Source: Microbulbifer sp. SAOS-129_SWC
GTDB lineage: Bacteria; Pseudomonadota; Gammaproteobacteria; Pseudomonadales; Cellvibrionaceae
Direction of reading: 5' to 3'
NCBI RefSeq assembly: GCF_039696035.1
Contig: NZ_CP155567.1
Location: forward strand, 4,087,001 to 4,151,000
Length of the DNA stretch: 64,000 bases
The position numbers and the translations under genes were made by a program. The notes beneath the pieces were generated by a model. That model saw only the letters and a program-made list of their open reading frames with translations, was not told the origin of the DNA and ran no database searches. Below are positions 37,080-46,707 of this stretch, one piece after another. The number at the start of each line of letters is the position of its first letter. Position 1 is the stretch's first letter.

Positions 37080-39149
37080 ATGAATCGCATCGTACAAGCG
37101 CGCTGGATCGGCGCCGCACTGGGTCTGTTGCTCGCGCTGTCGGCCCATGCCGCGCAGCGTATTACCGGGTTGGTGCAGGGCGCGAACCAGCCGATTGCCG
37201 GCGCCGCGGTGACGCTGTGGCTGGCAGGCAAAGACGCGCCGCAGAAACTGGGCGAAACGCGCAGCGGCGACGACGGCCGTTTTGCCATCCCGCTCGGCGG
37301 TGAGGGGGATGGCATCTACTACCTGACCGCGGCGGGCGGCGTGGCGCAGGCGGCAGCCGGCGCCCAGGCGAATCCAGCCGTGCGCCTGCTGGCCATTCTT
37401 GGCAGCGCGCCACCGCAGCAGGTCACGATCAATGAACGCACCACCGTGGCCTCCGCGTGGACCGCCGCGCAATTCCTGCGCGACAGCGGGTTGAGCGGCA
37501 ATGCGCTGGGCCTGAAGATTGCCGCCGGCAATGTGCGCAACCTCGTGGACCTGCGCGGCGGCGGCCTGGGCCCGGTGATCCAGGACCCGCTGAACAGTAA
37601 CCGCACCCCGACCCTGGCCCGCTTCAACACCCTGGCGATTCTGCTGGCGGCGTGCATCACCACGCGGGATCACTGCAACCGGCTGTTCGCGCTCGCCACG
37701 CCGCCCGGTGGTGCCGCCCCGGACAACACCCTCGCCGCGAGCGTCAACATAGCCCGCTACCCGTGGCACAAGGCCGGCGAACTCTTCGCACTGCTCGATG
37801 CGTTTTACCCGGTGCCCGCCGGCGAGCACTGGCGCAAGGTGCCGTTTATTCCCTATCTCAATTTCGCCCCCAGCGCCTGGACGCTGTCGCTGGTGTACGC
37901 CGGTGGCGGCCTCAATTCGCTCGGTGGTATCGCTATCGATGGCGACGGCAACCTGTGGTCCGGCGACAATTTTCTCGTCGGCGCGCAATCCACCATCTTT
38001 GCCGGGTTTGGCGGTGGCGTGTCGAAGCTGTCGTCGCGCGGTGAACCACTGTCGCCGATGACCACCGGCTATCGCGGCGGCGGCGTCGATGGCCCCGGCT
38101 TCGGCCTCGCCATCGGCCCGGATAACAAGGTCTGGACCACCAGCCTGGCGGGCCAGAATATTTCCACGTTCGACCGCAACACCGGCAAGCCGCTGTCGCC
38201 GGCGGGCGGTTACGACTTCGGCGGCAAGCTGGGCGCCATGCAGGGCATTATCGTCACCCCCAAAGGCGACGTGTGGGCGCTCGACAACGGGCGCGACCAG
38301 ATTGTGCAGCTGCCCGGCGGCGATGCCACCCGGGGCCGTATCCTCGGCAGCAATGCGAAGGGCAAACCTGCCGACGGCAGCCTGCCGTTGAAGGCGCCGT
38401 TTCACCTCGCCGTGGACCAGCAGGACCGGATCTGGGTGACCAACAGCGGCGCCGATACCGTCACCCGTTTTCCTGCCAGTGATCCAACCCGCGCCGAGCA
38501 GTTCAAGGTCGGTTACGCGCCGCGCGCCATCGCCATCGACAGCCGCGGCAACGCCTGGGTGGCCAATACCGTCGGCCACCCGTCCACGCGGGAGAAACTG
38601 GCGTTTATCGAGGCCAAGCTCAAGGCGCACGCGGAAAGCCGCAAGCAGGGTGTGTCGGAATCCGAGCGCGCGGCGCGCGAGTGGATCGACCTGTACGAGA
38701 TCATCACCAAATATCCCGGTGGCGATGTCTCGCTGCTGGCGCCGGACGGCAGGCTGCTCGGCACTTTCGACGGCCACAAGAGCATCGTCGGCGCCTGGGG
38801 CATTGCCATCGACGGCAACGACAATGTCTGGGTCGCCAATTCCACCGGGCGCTCGATCACCCAGCTGTGCGGCGTGCGCATTGCCAACTGCCCGCCGGGA
38901 TTCAGGACCGGCGACCCGATCTCCCCCGCCGCCGGCTATCTCGGCGGCCTGCAGATCGTCACCGACGTGGCGGTCGATCCGGCCGGCAACGTGTGGGTCG
39001 CCAACAACTGGGACAGGCCCGACGAGGGCTTCAAGCAGACCCCGAGCGAGGCCCTGTCGACCCGCTTCGGCGGCGATGGCGCGGTGGTGTTCTTTGGCCT
39101 CGCCAAACCCGTGCGCACGCCATTGATTGGCCCGGTGCAGGCGCAATAA
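37080..39149 (+). CDS. Secreted NHL/SMP-30-like beta-propeller protein with N-terminal Ig-like domain
   Basis: 689 aa from ATG 37080; the open frame upstream to 36834 is shadow. Signal peptide 1-~25 (GAALGLLLALSAHA|AQ). Residues ~27-95 look like a carboxypeptidase-regulatory-type fold (ITGLVQGANQPIAGAAVTLW). Residues ~280-689 hold repeated blades of the form IAIDGDGNLW, LAIGPDNKVW, IIVTPKGDVW, LAVDQQDRIW, IAIDSRGNAW, IAIDGNDNVW and VAVDPAGNVW, a streptogramin-lyase/NHL-type propeller. Ligand or enzyme activity unknown. Confidence 0.78.
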   Translation: MNRIVQARWIGAALGLLLALSAHAAQRITGLVQGANQPIAGAAVTLWLAGKDAPQKLGETRSGDDGRFAIPLGGEGDGIYYLTAAGGVAQAAAGAQANPAVRLLAILGSAPPQQVTINERTTVASAWTAAQFLRDSGLSGNALGLKIAAGNVRNLVDLRGGGLGPVIQDPLNSNRTPTLARFNTLAILLAACITTRDHCNRLFALATPPGGAAPDNTLAASVNIARYPWHKAGELFALLDAFYPVPAGEHWRKVPFIPYLNFAPSAWTLSLVYAGGGLNSLGGIAIDGDGNLWSGDNFLVGAQSTIFAGFGGGVSKLSSRGEPLSPMTTGYRGGGVDGPGFGLAIGPDNKVWTTSLAGQNISTFDRNTGKPLSPAGGYDFGGKLGAMQGIIVTPKGDVWALDNGRDQIVQLPGGDATRGRILGSNAKGKPADGSLPLKAPFHLAVDQQDRIWVTNSGADTVTRFPASDPTRAEQFKVGYAPRAIAIDSRGNAWVANTVGHPSTREKLAFIEAKLKAHAESRKQGVSESERAAREWIDLYEIITKYPGGDVSLLAPDGRLLGTFDGHKSIVGAWGIAIDGNDNVWVANSTGRSITQLCGVRIANCPPGFRTGDPISPAAGYLGGLQIVTDVAVDPAGNVWVANNWDRPDEGFKQTPSEALSTRFGGDGAVVFFGLAKPVRTPLIGPVQAQ

Positions 39150-39337
39150 CGCCTGCCACTGGAACCCCTCGCGTAAGTAACTGCACACTCACTCCCCAGT
39201 GCGCTGCCGTGTTGCCCGGCACCGGGCCCGCCCACACCCCGCCGCATTGAACTAATTGACCCCGCAGCCACTCTGAAAATGCATCAGCCGCCCTTCCGCA
39301 CAGGGCCAAGTGCCACATAAAAGCCATAAGGAAAAAA

Positions 39338-40486
39338 ATGAAAAACGTTGCGCTGTTCGCCTGTCTTTTCTCATTGGGCATTGCCGCCCCCTCCTTCGGC
39401 CAGGACAACGCCGACAACCGGATTCTCAAGGGACTGTTCGACACCACCCTGCAGGAAGCCATCGCCCGCCACGATATTCCCGCGGTGTCGCTCGCGCTGG
39501 TATCGCCGGACGGCATCGTGTACGAGGGCACCAAGGGCGTGCGCAAGATCGGCAGCCGTGCGCCGATGCAGGTGTCCGACCCGCTGCACGTAGGCTCCAA
39601 CACCAAAGCCGTCACCGCCTACCTGGCCGCCATCCTGGTGCAGCAGGGCAAGATCCACTGGGATACCAAAGTCGCCGACGTGTTCCCCAAGATTCCCAAA
39701 GCCGCGGCGGACAAGTACCCGCAGGCAACGCTGGCCAAGCTGCTGTCGCACCAGGCGTGGATCAAGCCGATGACCAAGCAGGAGGATTTCGCCGGGCTGC
39801 CCAAAGACCTGCTGAACACCCACCTCGCTCCGGCAGCAGCCATGCAGGCGCGCAAGCGGTTTACGCTGCAGATGCTGCAGTACGAACCTTCCATGCCCAA
39901 GGGCGACAAGGACACCAACTACTCCAACGCCGGCTACGTGGTGGCCGCGGCAATGCTGGAACAGGTGGCCGGCAAGCCGTGGGAAACCCTGGTGCAGGAC
40001 GATATCTTCAAGCCGCTGAACATCCACGCGCTGATCGGTTGGCCCGCCGCGCACAACCGCAACGGCGTTTACGGGCACCTGCTCAACGATGACGACAAAC
40101 TGGTGGCCGACGACCCCAGCGCGCTGCCCACCATCCTCGCCCCCGCCGGCGACCTGAGCCTGTCGACCGAGGACAACGCCCGGTGGCTGATGGAAAACCT
40201 CAAATGCCTGCAGGGCACATCGAAACTGCTGCCGCGCACCGCGTGCCGGCGTATCGAGGTGGGCAACCCCGCCGCCAAGCAGCTGCCGATGGGCTGGAGT
40301 ACCACCGTGCAGGGCGCGCTGGGCCGCGTCAGCACCCATGTGAGCTCCAGCGGCACCTTCATGACTTACGATGTGGTGTATGTCGATAAACAGCGCGCGG
40401 TGGCCATCACCATCAACAGCGCCAACCCCGACGCCGCACTGGCGTTCCGCGAGGTGTTTTCCGCGGTGAACAGCCAGCTGCTGTAA
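39338..40486 (+). CDS. Secreted serine hydrolase, class C beta-lactamase fold
   Basis: 382 aa with signal peptide (LFACLFSLGIAAPSFGQ). The acylation motif is S-N-T-K (HVGSNTKAVTAYLAA) and the second motif Y-S-N (TNYSNAGYVVAAAML), both canonical. The C-terminal region has GRVSTHVSSSG in the place of the KTG box. Broad family of esterases, peptidases and beta-lactamases; substrate not assignable. It differs clearly from the 1.4-kb hydrolase, so not a recent duplicate. Confidence 0.82.
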   Translation: MKNVALFACLFSLGIAAPSFGQDNADNRILKGLFDTTLQEAIARHDIPAVSLALVSPDGIVYEGTKGVRKIGSRAPMQVSDPLHVGSNTKAVTAYLAAILVQQGKIHWDTKVADVFPKIPKAAADKYPQATLAKLLSHQAWIKPMTKQEDFAGLPKDLLNTHLAPAAAMQARKRFTLQMLQYEPSMPKGDKDTNYSNAGYVVAAAMLEQVAGKPWETLVQDDIFKPLNIHALIGWPAAHNRNGVYGHLLNDDDKLVADDPSALPTILAPAGDLSLSTEDNARWLMENLKCLQGTSKLLPRTACRRIEVGNPAAKQLPMGWSTTVQGALGRVSTHVSSSGTFMTYDVVYVDKQRAVAITINSANPDAALAFREVFSAVNSQLL

Positions 40487-40916
40487 ACCAGACCGGTTTC
40501 CCTCCGGCGTAACTACGCCAACGGCGCGCGGGGCTGCCCCGTGCGCCGCCACCTCCTCCACCGCCGATTCTTACCCGACCACCGATCCTTACCCCAGCGC
40601 CGACGTTTCCTCCACCGCCACCGGTTCTCCAGCGCCACCGGTTCTCCAGCGCCGCACTATCCGGCGCCACCGACACGCAGGCCACTTATAACTGCCTAGC
40701 ATTAACAGGTGCGGCTTTAGTTTGAATATTGCGCCTGACGAACCGCCATAACATGCAACCCGGTTTCCCGCTTTACGCACGGGTGCGCGCATTTTTTCGC
40801 GCCGTGTCCCATGTGCCGCGCCGGCTTCATAGTGGGACAATGGTACATCGCAGAAATTGTTAGTTTTCCAATGCGCCTTTGGCGCGCGATGATAAGAAAC
40901 CATTAGGAAAATAACG
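40487..40916. other. Intergenic region upstream of the GH16 gene
   Basis: 430 bases with no gene I can support. The left half is pyrimidine-rich (repeated CCACCG and GCGCC runs) and includes a 17-bp tandem duplication; the right half must hold the GH16 promoter, and AGGAAAATAACG before the start at 40917 is its ribosome site. Confidence 0.5.
40617..40650. repeat. 17-bp tandem duplication
   Basis: GCCACCGGTTCTCCAGC occurs twice in direct succession (40617-40633 and 40634-40650). No function suggested. Confidence 0.8.
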
Positions 40917-43073
40917 ATGCGCTATAAAAATCTCTACAAGAGCGCGCTAGTAGTCTTAGCGATGACCTCACCGCTGCTGGCTTCCGCCCAGCAGTGCCAG
41001 ACTCCCGCCCCCGTGTGGGAAGACAATTTCAACGGTACCACTCTCGATACCACAAAGTGGGAAGCCATGATCGGCGACGGCTGCAGCTACGGTATTTGCG
41101 GCTGGGGCAATAACGAGCTGCAGTACTACCAATCCCAGAATGCCACCGTGGCCAACGGCATCCTGACAATTACCGCGAAAAAAGAGCGGGTAAAGGGCAA
41201 GGCCTACACCTCCGCGCGCCTGCGCACCGCCAATATGCCCAACGGCGGCCAGTGGACCAACGGCCGCTTCGAGGCACGGATCAAGGTGCCGGACGGCACC
41301 GGCATGTGGTCCGCGTTCTGGATGCTGCCCACCGATCCGGCGGAATCCTGGCCGATCAGCGGCGAAATCGACATCATGGAATCCACCGGCCAGGCGGATG
41401 AATATGTGTCCGGCACGCTGCACTACGGCCAGCCCTACCCGGACAACGAATTCACCAGCAACCGCCTGCTCAGCCAGCCGCAGCCGTGGTCGGCCGACTT
41501 CCACACCTATGCGGTGGAGTGGGAGCCGAACGAGATGCGCTGGTATGTGGACGACCAGCTGTACGCCACGCTGACGCCCAACGACATGAGCAACAGCGCC
41601 TACTGGACCTTCGAGAATTACCAGTACCACTTCCTGCTGAACCTCGCCGTGGGCGGTTCGCTCGGCGGCACCGTGGACGACTCGCAGCTGCCGCAGACCA
41701 TGCAGGTGGATTACGTGCGCGTGTACGACTACGGCCAGCCGTCCATAGCCGGCGACCGCATTGTGGACAACGGCGCGACCGCGACTTACTCGGTGACCGG
41801 CGCCATCGGCGCCAACCCGAACTACAGCTGGACCCTGCCCGCCGGCGCCACCCTGGTCTCCGGTGCCGGTACCTCCACCGTTACCGTGCAGTGGGCCAGT
41901 GCCGGCGGCGACCTGGGTGTCAGCGTCAGCGACGACTGCGGCGCCCGCGACCTCAGCCTGCCGGTGTACGTTTCGCCCAAGCTGGTCCAGGAAACGGTAC
42001 TGGATGATTTCGAAGCCAACCGCATCCTCACCTATACCGCCAACGACGGCACCTTTGTGCAGGACGCGGTCAACCCGCTGCCGGACAGCGTGAACAGCTC
42101 TTCCACCGTGGCCATGTATACCCGTTCGGCCGCGGCGCAGTACGACGTGATTGCCGCCGACACCAGCGCCATCGCCGATGCCGACCCGTTTGTCGCCGGC
42201 ACCAAGGCGTTCTACATGGACGTGTACACCACCGCGAGCCCCGGCACGCAGATTCTGGTGCAGCTGGAAGACAGCTCGCAGGCCACGGCGAGCAACTACC
42301 CCACCGGGCGCCACTCCAAGTACGCGGCCTACACCGGTTCCCAGAGCGGCTGGCAGCACCTGAAGTTTTCCCTCGATGACCGTATCGATGGCGGCACCCC
42401 CGCCAACGCGGTAGACAGCCTGGTGGTGCTGTTCGACCCGAACAGCTACAACGGCGATACCTACTACTTCGACAACTTCAGCATTTACGCTGCGGAAACC
42501 ACCGGCAACCAGGCACCCACGGCCAGCGCCAGCCACAACTGCACCGCGCTGGACTGCAACTTCGACGGCAGCGCCAGCAGCGACAGCGACGGCCAGATCA
42601 GCAGCTACCAGTGGGACTTCGGTGACGGCAGCAACGCCAGCGGTGCCACCGCCAGCCACACCTACGCCGCCGCCGGCAGCTATACCGTCACCCTGACCGT
42701 GACCGACGACCAGGGCGCGACTGCCAACACCAGCTTCACGGTGAATGTTACCGATGGCGCCGCCGCCACCAGCATGTACGTGGCCAGCATCACCACCGGT
42801 ACCGTCTCCGCCGGCCGCGGCCAGAAACAGGCCACCGCCACCGTGTCGATCCTCGATGACCTGGGCCGTGGCGTCAGCGGCGTTACGGTAACCGGCAACT
42901 TCAGCGGTTCCATTGTCGAGAACGGCGCGAGCGCCACCACCGATGCCAACGGCACCGCCGCGCTGACCAGCAGCGCTTCCGCCGGCGGCAACCTCACCGT
43001 ACAGTTCTGCGTCAGCAACCTGAGCGGCAGCCTCAGCCACGACACCAGTGCGAGCACCGGCCTGTGCCAGTAA
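40917..43073 (+). CDS. Secreted GH16 endo-beta-1,3-glucanase (laminarinase-type) with accessory domains
   Basis: 718 aa, signal peptide 1-24 (ends LASAQ). GH16 domain ~30-273 with the catalytic signature G-E150-I-D152-I-M-E155; the nucleophile is E150 and the acid/base E155. Further on come an Ig/PKD-like module (~278-355), a carbohydrate-binding-like module (~365-525, LDDFEANRILTYTANDG), a PKD domain (~533-613, YQWDFGDGSNASG) and a C-terminal Big-like domain (~620-718). The active-site motif without insertion suits laminarin-type beta-glucans; agarose or carrageenan cannot be excluded. Confidence 0.9.
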   Translation: MRYKNLYKSALVVLAMTSPLLASAQQCQTPAPVWEDNFNGTTLDTTKWEAMIGDGCSYGICGWGNNELQYYQSQNATVANGILTITAKKERVKGKAYTSARLRTANMPNGGQWTNGRFEARIKVPDGTGMWSAFWMLPTDPAESWPISGEIDIMESTGQADEYVSGTLHYGQPYPDNEFTSNRLLSQPQPWSADFHTYAVEWEPNEMRWYVDDQLYATLTPNDMSNSAYWTFENYQYHFLLNLAVGGSLGGTVDDSQLPQTMQVDYVRVYDYGQPSIAGDRIVDNGATATYSVTGAIGANPNYSWTLPAGATLVSGAGTSTVTVQWASAGGDLGVSVSDDCGARDLSLPVYVSPKLVQETVLDDFEANRILTYTANDGTFVQDAVNPLPDSVNSSSTVAMYTRSAAAQYDVIAADTSAIADADPFVAGTKAFYMDVYTTASPGTQILVQLEDSSQATASNYPTGRHSKYAAYTGSQSGWQHLKFSLDDRIDGGTPANAVDSLVVLFDPNSYNGDTYYFDNFSIYAAETTGNQAPTASASHNCTALDCNFDGSASSDSDGQISSYQWDFGDGSNASGATASHTYAAAGSYTVTLTVTDDQGATANTSFTVNVTDGAAATSMYVASITTGTVSAGRGQKQATATVSILDDLGRGVSGVTVTGNFSGSIVENGASATTDANGTAALTSSASAGGNLTVQFCVSNLSGSLSHDTSASTGLCQ

Positions 43074-43147
43074 CGGCCTGAGTGGGTGAAAGTACGGTGT
43101 TGAAGTGGGAGCGAGCCCGGCCCGCTTCGGCTCCAGCTCCATAATGC

Positions 43148-43188
43148 GGTGCGCCGCGCCCGCCGTGGACACGCGGGCGCGGCGCACC
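43148..43188. terminator. Long GC hairpin downstream of the GH16 gene
   Basis: A 16-bp perfect stem (43148-43163 with 43173-43188) with a 9-base loop, 75 bases after the stop. There is no T-run; it may be a terminator, an mRNA-stabilising hairpin or a REP-like element. Confidence 0.6.
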
Positions 43189-43209
43189 GGCGGTAAGATT
43201 TGATCAGAG

Positions 43210-43230
43210 GGCCCGGACGCGCGCCGGGCC
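43210..43230. terminator. GC hairpin between convergent genes
   Basis: GGCCCGG pairs with CCGGGCC around ACGCGCG, followed by TTCGCTCTC. Second hairpin between the convergent GH16 and M16 genes. A CTCTAAA/CTTCTCT micro-repeat tract follows. Confidence 0.5.
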
Positions 43231-43316
43231 TTCGCTCTCGCTAAACCTCTCTAAACTTCTCTAAGCTTTTCTCCGATTTTCTCTCCGCTCTCATCTCCGA
43301 GCATTACTGCCGCAAC

Positions 43317-46217
43317 TCACAGTTCCGCCATGCGCGTGGGCGTTGCGTCGTTCAGCAGCGTGAGCTTGCCGAGCCCCAGTGCCTGCAGGCGCTCGAACTG
43401 GGTTTTCCTGTCGCCGACCACCAGCCAGATCATGCTGGCCGGATCCATATATTCCCCGGCGATATCCTGCACCCGCTGTACCGTCATCGCGCGGGTCACG
43501 GCTTCGCGCCGGCGCACATAGTCAGCCGGCCAACCGTATTCGCTCATGTTTTCCAGCAGGCCGAGCTTGGCCGAGGCGGTCTCGAACGCGCGCGCGTTAC
43601 TGCGGATCAGATACGAGCGCGAGTTCTGCAGATCCGCGCCGGAGTAGGTAGCGGGGTAGTCTTTCAGGATCTGGTGAATCAGCGCCACCGATTCCGCGGT
43701 GACATTGGCGCGCACGCCAGTGCCGATGGCGAAGTCGCCGCCGCTCTTGCCGGCGGAGACGCCCGAGCGGATACCGTAGGTGTAGCCCTTGCCCTCGCGC
43801 AGCTGCTGCATCAGGCGCGAGGCAAAGCCGCCCCCGCCGAGGATGTAATTGGAAAACACCGCCGGGTAGTAGTCGTCCGACAACGCCGACATGGCCGGGC
43901 GGCCGATGCGCAGTACCGACTGCTTGGCGCCCGGCACATCGACAAAATAAATCCCCGGCGCGGCGGGTTTGGATTGCGGCTGCGGTACCTTCACCGCGTG
44001 CGCCGGCCAGTGATCCGCCAGCGGCGCGGCCGCGGCGAGAAACTCGGCTTGATCAATCGCGCCGACTACATGCACGCGGGTCACCGACGGCGACAGGTAA
44101 TTTTTGTAATAGGCCTTGAGGTCATCCATGGTGATCGCGGCCACAGAAGCGGTGGTACCCAGCGGGTTGTAAGCGCGGATACTGTCGCGGCCATGCAGCA
44201 GGCGCGCGAACGCATTGCCGGCAATCGCATTGGGCTCCGCCGCGGCGCTCTTCAGCTGGCTGGTGACTTTCTTTTTCGCCAGCGCCAGCTCCTTGGTATC
44301 CCAGCGCGGCTGCAGCAGCATTTCCTGCACCAGCGCGAACACCGGCTGGAAGTTGCGCGCCAGCGTGCTCACGTCTACGCGCACGGCGTCCTGCCCGGCG
44401 TTGATACTGATCTCGGCGCCCAGGGTCTGGATGGCCGTTTCCAGTTCTTCCGGTGTGCGTTTGGCGGTGCCGCGCTCCATCATCATCGCGGTCAGGTTGG
44501 CCACGCCGGGCAGGTCGGTGTGCTCCTGCAGCTGGCCGCCGTCGATCACCAGGCTGAAATCGACCGTGGGCACCTCGTCGTTTTCAATCCCGTATACCTG
44601 CAGGCCATCGTCCAGAGCCGCCTGCCACACCTGCGGCACCGCGGTCTGCGCCGGATCGCCATAGGGCGGTTCCTTGCTGCGATCGAAGGTGGACGGCGTG
44701 CGGGCGTATTCCGCCTGCTGCGAGGTATCGAAGGATGCCTCGGCGCCGTTGACGATCTTCTCTTCCACGACCTGCGCGGGCTCGGAATCCGCCAGCGCCA
44801 GTTGCGCCTGCCCTTTGGGCACAAAGCTCGCGGCCACGAACGGGCGGCCCTTGATGTATTTGCGGTAGACCCGCTGCACATCGGCGGCAGTCACCGCCAG
44901 CAGCCGCTGGATATCCTCGCTGGCGTAACCGGCATTGCCGGTGAACACCTGGTACTGGGCCAGCTGGAAGCCCTTGCCCAGCACGCTGGACAGGCCGTTG
45001 TAGAAGGCGATTTCCTGCCCGGCCTTGATGCGCTTGAGATCCTTTTCCGCGATGCCCTCTTTCTCGAACAGCGCAAACGCTTCATTAATGCCGCGGTACA
45101 CCGCATCCAGGTCGCGGCCGTCGAACGCCTGCACGCGCAGCTGCGTCTGCCCGGCCAGCTCCGATTCATACGCGGCCATGGAGACGTTGGCGGTGAGCTG
45201 CTGGTCTTCCACCAGCACGCGGTACAGCGGCGCGCGCTTGCCCTGCGACAGGTATTCGCGCAGCACCGCCAGCGGGTAGCTGTCCGGCGCATAGCGCGGC
45301 ACCGTGGGCCACGCCAGCGTGAGCGCCGGCACCCGGGCGAAGTTATCCTCGTAATAGCGGCGCACACTCTGCTTCAGCACCGCCGGCTGCTTGGGCGCGC
45401 GCTCGATCGGCTGCCCCGCCGGGATCTCGTCGAAATAGTGGTGCACCCAGGCTTTCGCCTGCTCGATATCGAAATCGCCGGCGACGACCAAAGTGACATT
45501 GTTGGGGACATACCAGCGCTTGAAGAAGGTTTTGACGTCATCGAGGGTGGCGTCCTGCAGGTCTTCCAGCGAGCCGATCACCTCCCAGCTGTAGGGGTGC
45601 CCCGCCGGGTAGAGATTGCGGTCGATCACGTACTGGGTGTGGCCGTAGGGGCGGTTGTCGTAGCTCTGGCGCTTTTCGTTCTTCACCACCTGCTTTTCCT
45701 TGGCCAGCACCGGCTCGGTCACGGTGTTGATAAACCAGCCCAGCTTGTCCGCCTCGGCCCAGAGCATTTTCTCCAGCGCGTCTTTGGGCACCGTCTGGTA
45801 GTAGTTGGTCCTGTCGCGGGAGGTGGACCCGTTGGCCCCGGAACCACCGATGCGCGCACTCATCGCATCCAGCCCGCCCTTGCCCAGGTTCTCGGACTCC
45901 AGGAACAGCAGGTGCTCGAACAGGTGCGCAAAGCCGGTGCGGCCCGCCTTCTCCCGCGCCGACCCCACATGCGCCGTCAGCGACACCGCCACCACGGGGT
46001 CGGAGCGGTCGATATGGAAGAGCACATTGAGGCCGTTCTTCAGCTGGAACTGCTGGTAGTCGATGCCGAACTGACCCTTGGCTTGAACTTGAGGCTGGGA
46101 TTGGGATTCGGGCTTGGATTCCGGCTGTTTTTTAGCCTGATCGCAGCCCGGCAGGCCCAGCGCGGCGATGGATACGGCGGCCAGCAGGCCGATAGAGGCC
46201 GTCAGGTTCCTGAACAT
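43317..46217 (-). CDS. M16 family zinc metallopeptidase, lipoprotein
   Basis: 966 aa. A lipobox L-P-G-C25 follows the hydrophobic N-terminus, and a Gln/Ser/Lys-rich linker leads to the first M16 domain with the inverted zinc motif H98-L-F-E101-H102. Two M16 halves are present; the second (KSAAAEPNAIAGNAFARLLHG ... ) lacks HxxEH, as usual for the clam-shell partner. Such two-domain M16 lipoproteins degrade peptides at the envelope. Convergent with the GH16 gene. Confidence 0.92.
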   Translation of the reverse strand: MFRNLTASIGLLAAVSIAALGLPGCDQAKKQPESKPESQSQPQVQAKGQFGIDYQQFQLKNGLNVLFHIDRSDPVVAVSLTAHVGSAREKAGRTGFAHLFEHLLFLESENLGKGGLDAMSARIGGSGANGSTSRDRTNYYQTVPKDALEKMLWAEADKLGWFINTVTEPVLAKEKQVVKNEKRQSYDNRPYGHTQYVIDRNLYPAGHPYSWEVIGSLEDLQDATLDDVKTFFKRWYVPNNVTLVVAGDFDIEQAKAWVHHYFDEIPAGQPIERAPKQPAVLKQSVRRYYEDNFARVPALTLAWPTVPRYAPDSYPLAVLREYLSQGKRAPLYRVLVEDQQLTANVSMAAYESELAGQTQLRVQAFDGRDLDAVYRGINEAFALFEKEGIAEKDLKRIKAGQEIAFYNGLSSVLGKGFQLAQYQVFTGNAGYASEDIQRLLAVTAADVQRVYRKYIKGRPFVAASFVPKGQAQLALADSEPAQVVEEKIVNGAEASFDTSQQAEYARTPSTFDRSKEPPYGDPAQTAVPQVWQAALDDGLQVYGIENDEVPTVDFSLVIDGGQLQEHTDLPGVANLTAMMMERGTAKRTPEELETAIQTLGAEISINAGQDAVRVDVSTLARNFQPVFALVQEMLLQPRWDTKELALAKKKVTSQLKSAAAEPNAIAGNAFARLLHGRDSIRAYNPLGTTASVAAITMDDLKAYYKNYLSPSVTRVHVVGAIDQAEFLAAAAPLADHWPAHAVKVPQPQSKPAAPGIYFVDVPGAKQSVLRIGRPAMSALSDDYYPAVFSNYILGGGGFASRLMQQLREGKGYTYGIRSGVSAGKSGGDFAIGTGVRANVTAESVALIHQILKDYPATYSGADLQNSRSYLIRSNARAFETASAKLGLLENMSEYGWPADYVRRREAVTRAMTVQRVQDIAGEYMDPASMIWLVVGDRKTQFERLQALGLGKLTLLNDATPTRMAEL

Positions 46218-46707
46218 GGTGATTTCCTATGCATTGTTATGTTCGTGAAGATAGCAGGAGTGGTGGGGTTGGGCGACTGGGAGTAAGCAGGGGAAACTCG
46301 TTAAATAGTACCGATGACGACCGTCTTATATGAGACTTTGGAGCCCCCGGCACCATACTGCACTATGCATGAAATGCTTAACAAAAATTACAGGTTGTCA
46401 CAGTGCCTCCCCAATTCATCCCCTTCGTGGTATAAACCACAATAAATAAATTGAGATAGCGGTCATAACTCTGTATAGATGCAACATACATACACCGACC
46501 TTCTAATAGGTTATTTCACAATGTAATGCTGCTTAAATTATTCCCAAGCAAAATAAAATCAAGAAATACAAGCTTTTAATAGGTATAACAAGTTAAAAAC
46601 TCTAACAAGGTTTGAATTTTACTCTGCCAAAATCTTTTACGATTAAATAAAATCTAAGAATATTGTCAGATATTCCCAACGAAAAACCTAAAAACAATTA
46701 ACTCACA
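46218..46707. other. Intergenic region marking the start of an AT-rich island
   Basis: 490 bases. Base composition changes from GC-rich to strongly AT-rich near 46290-46400 and stays so through the next genes. No gene, tRNA or attachment-site duplication was seen; a small palindrome GTGGTATAAACCAC sits near 46423. The boundary is consistent with acquired DNA. Confidence 0.6.

Noticed and set aside
40968..43187. 739-aa open frame antisense to the GH16 gene (and 715 aa antisense to the propeller gene at 37041-39188)
   Set aside because: The sense frames carry signal peptides and clear domains; the antisense frames carry none.
43674..46286. 870-aa open frame antisense to the M16 peptidase
   Set aside because: Shadow of a GC-rich gene; no domain, composition of His/Arg/Gly typical of antisense frames.
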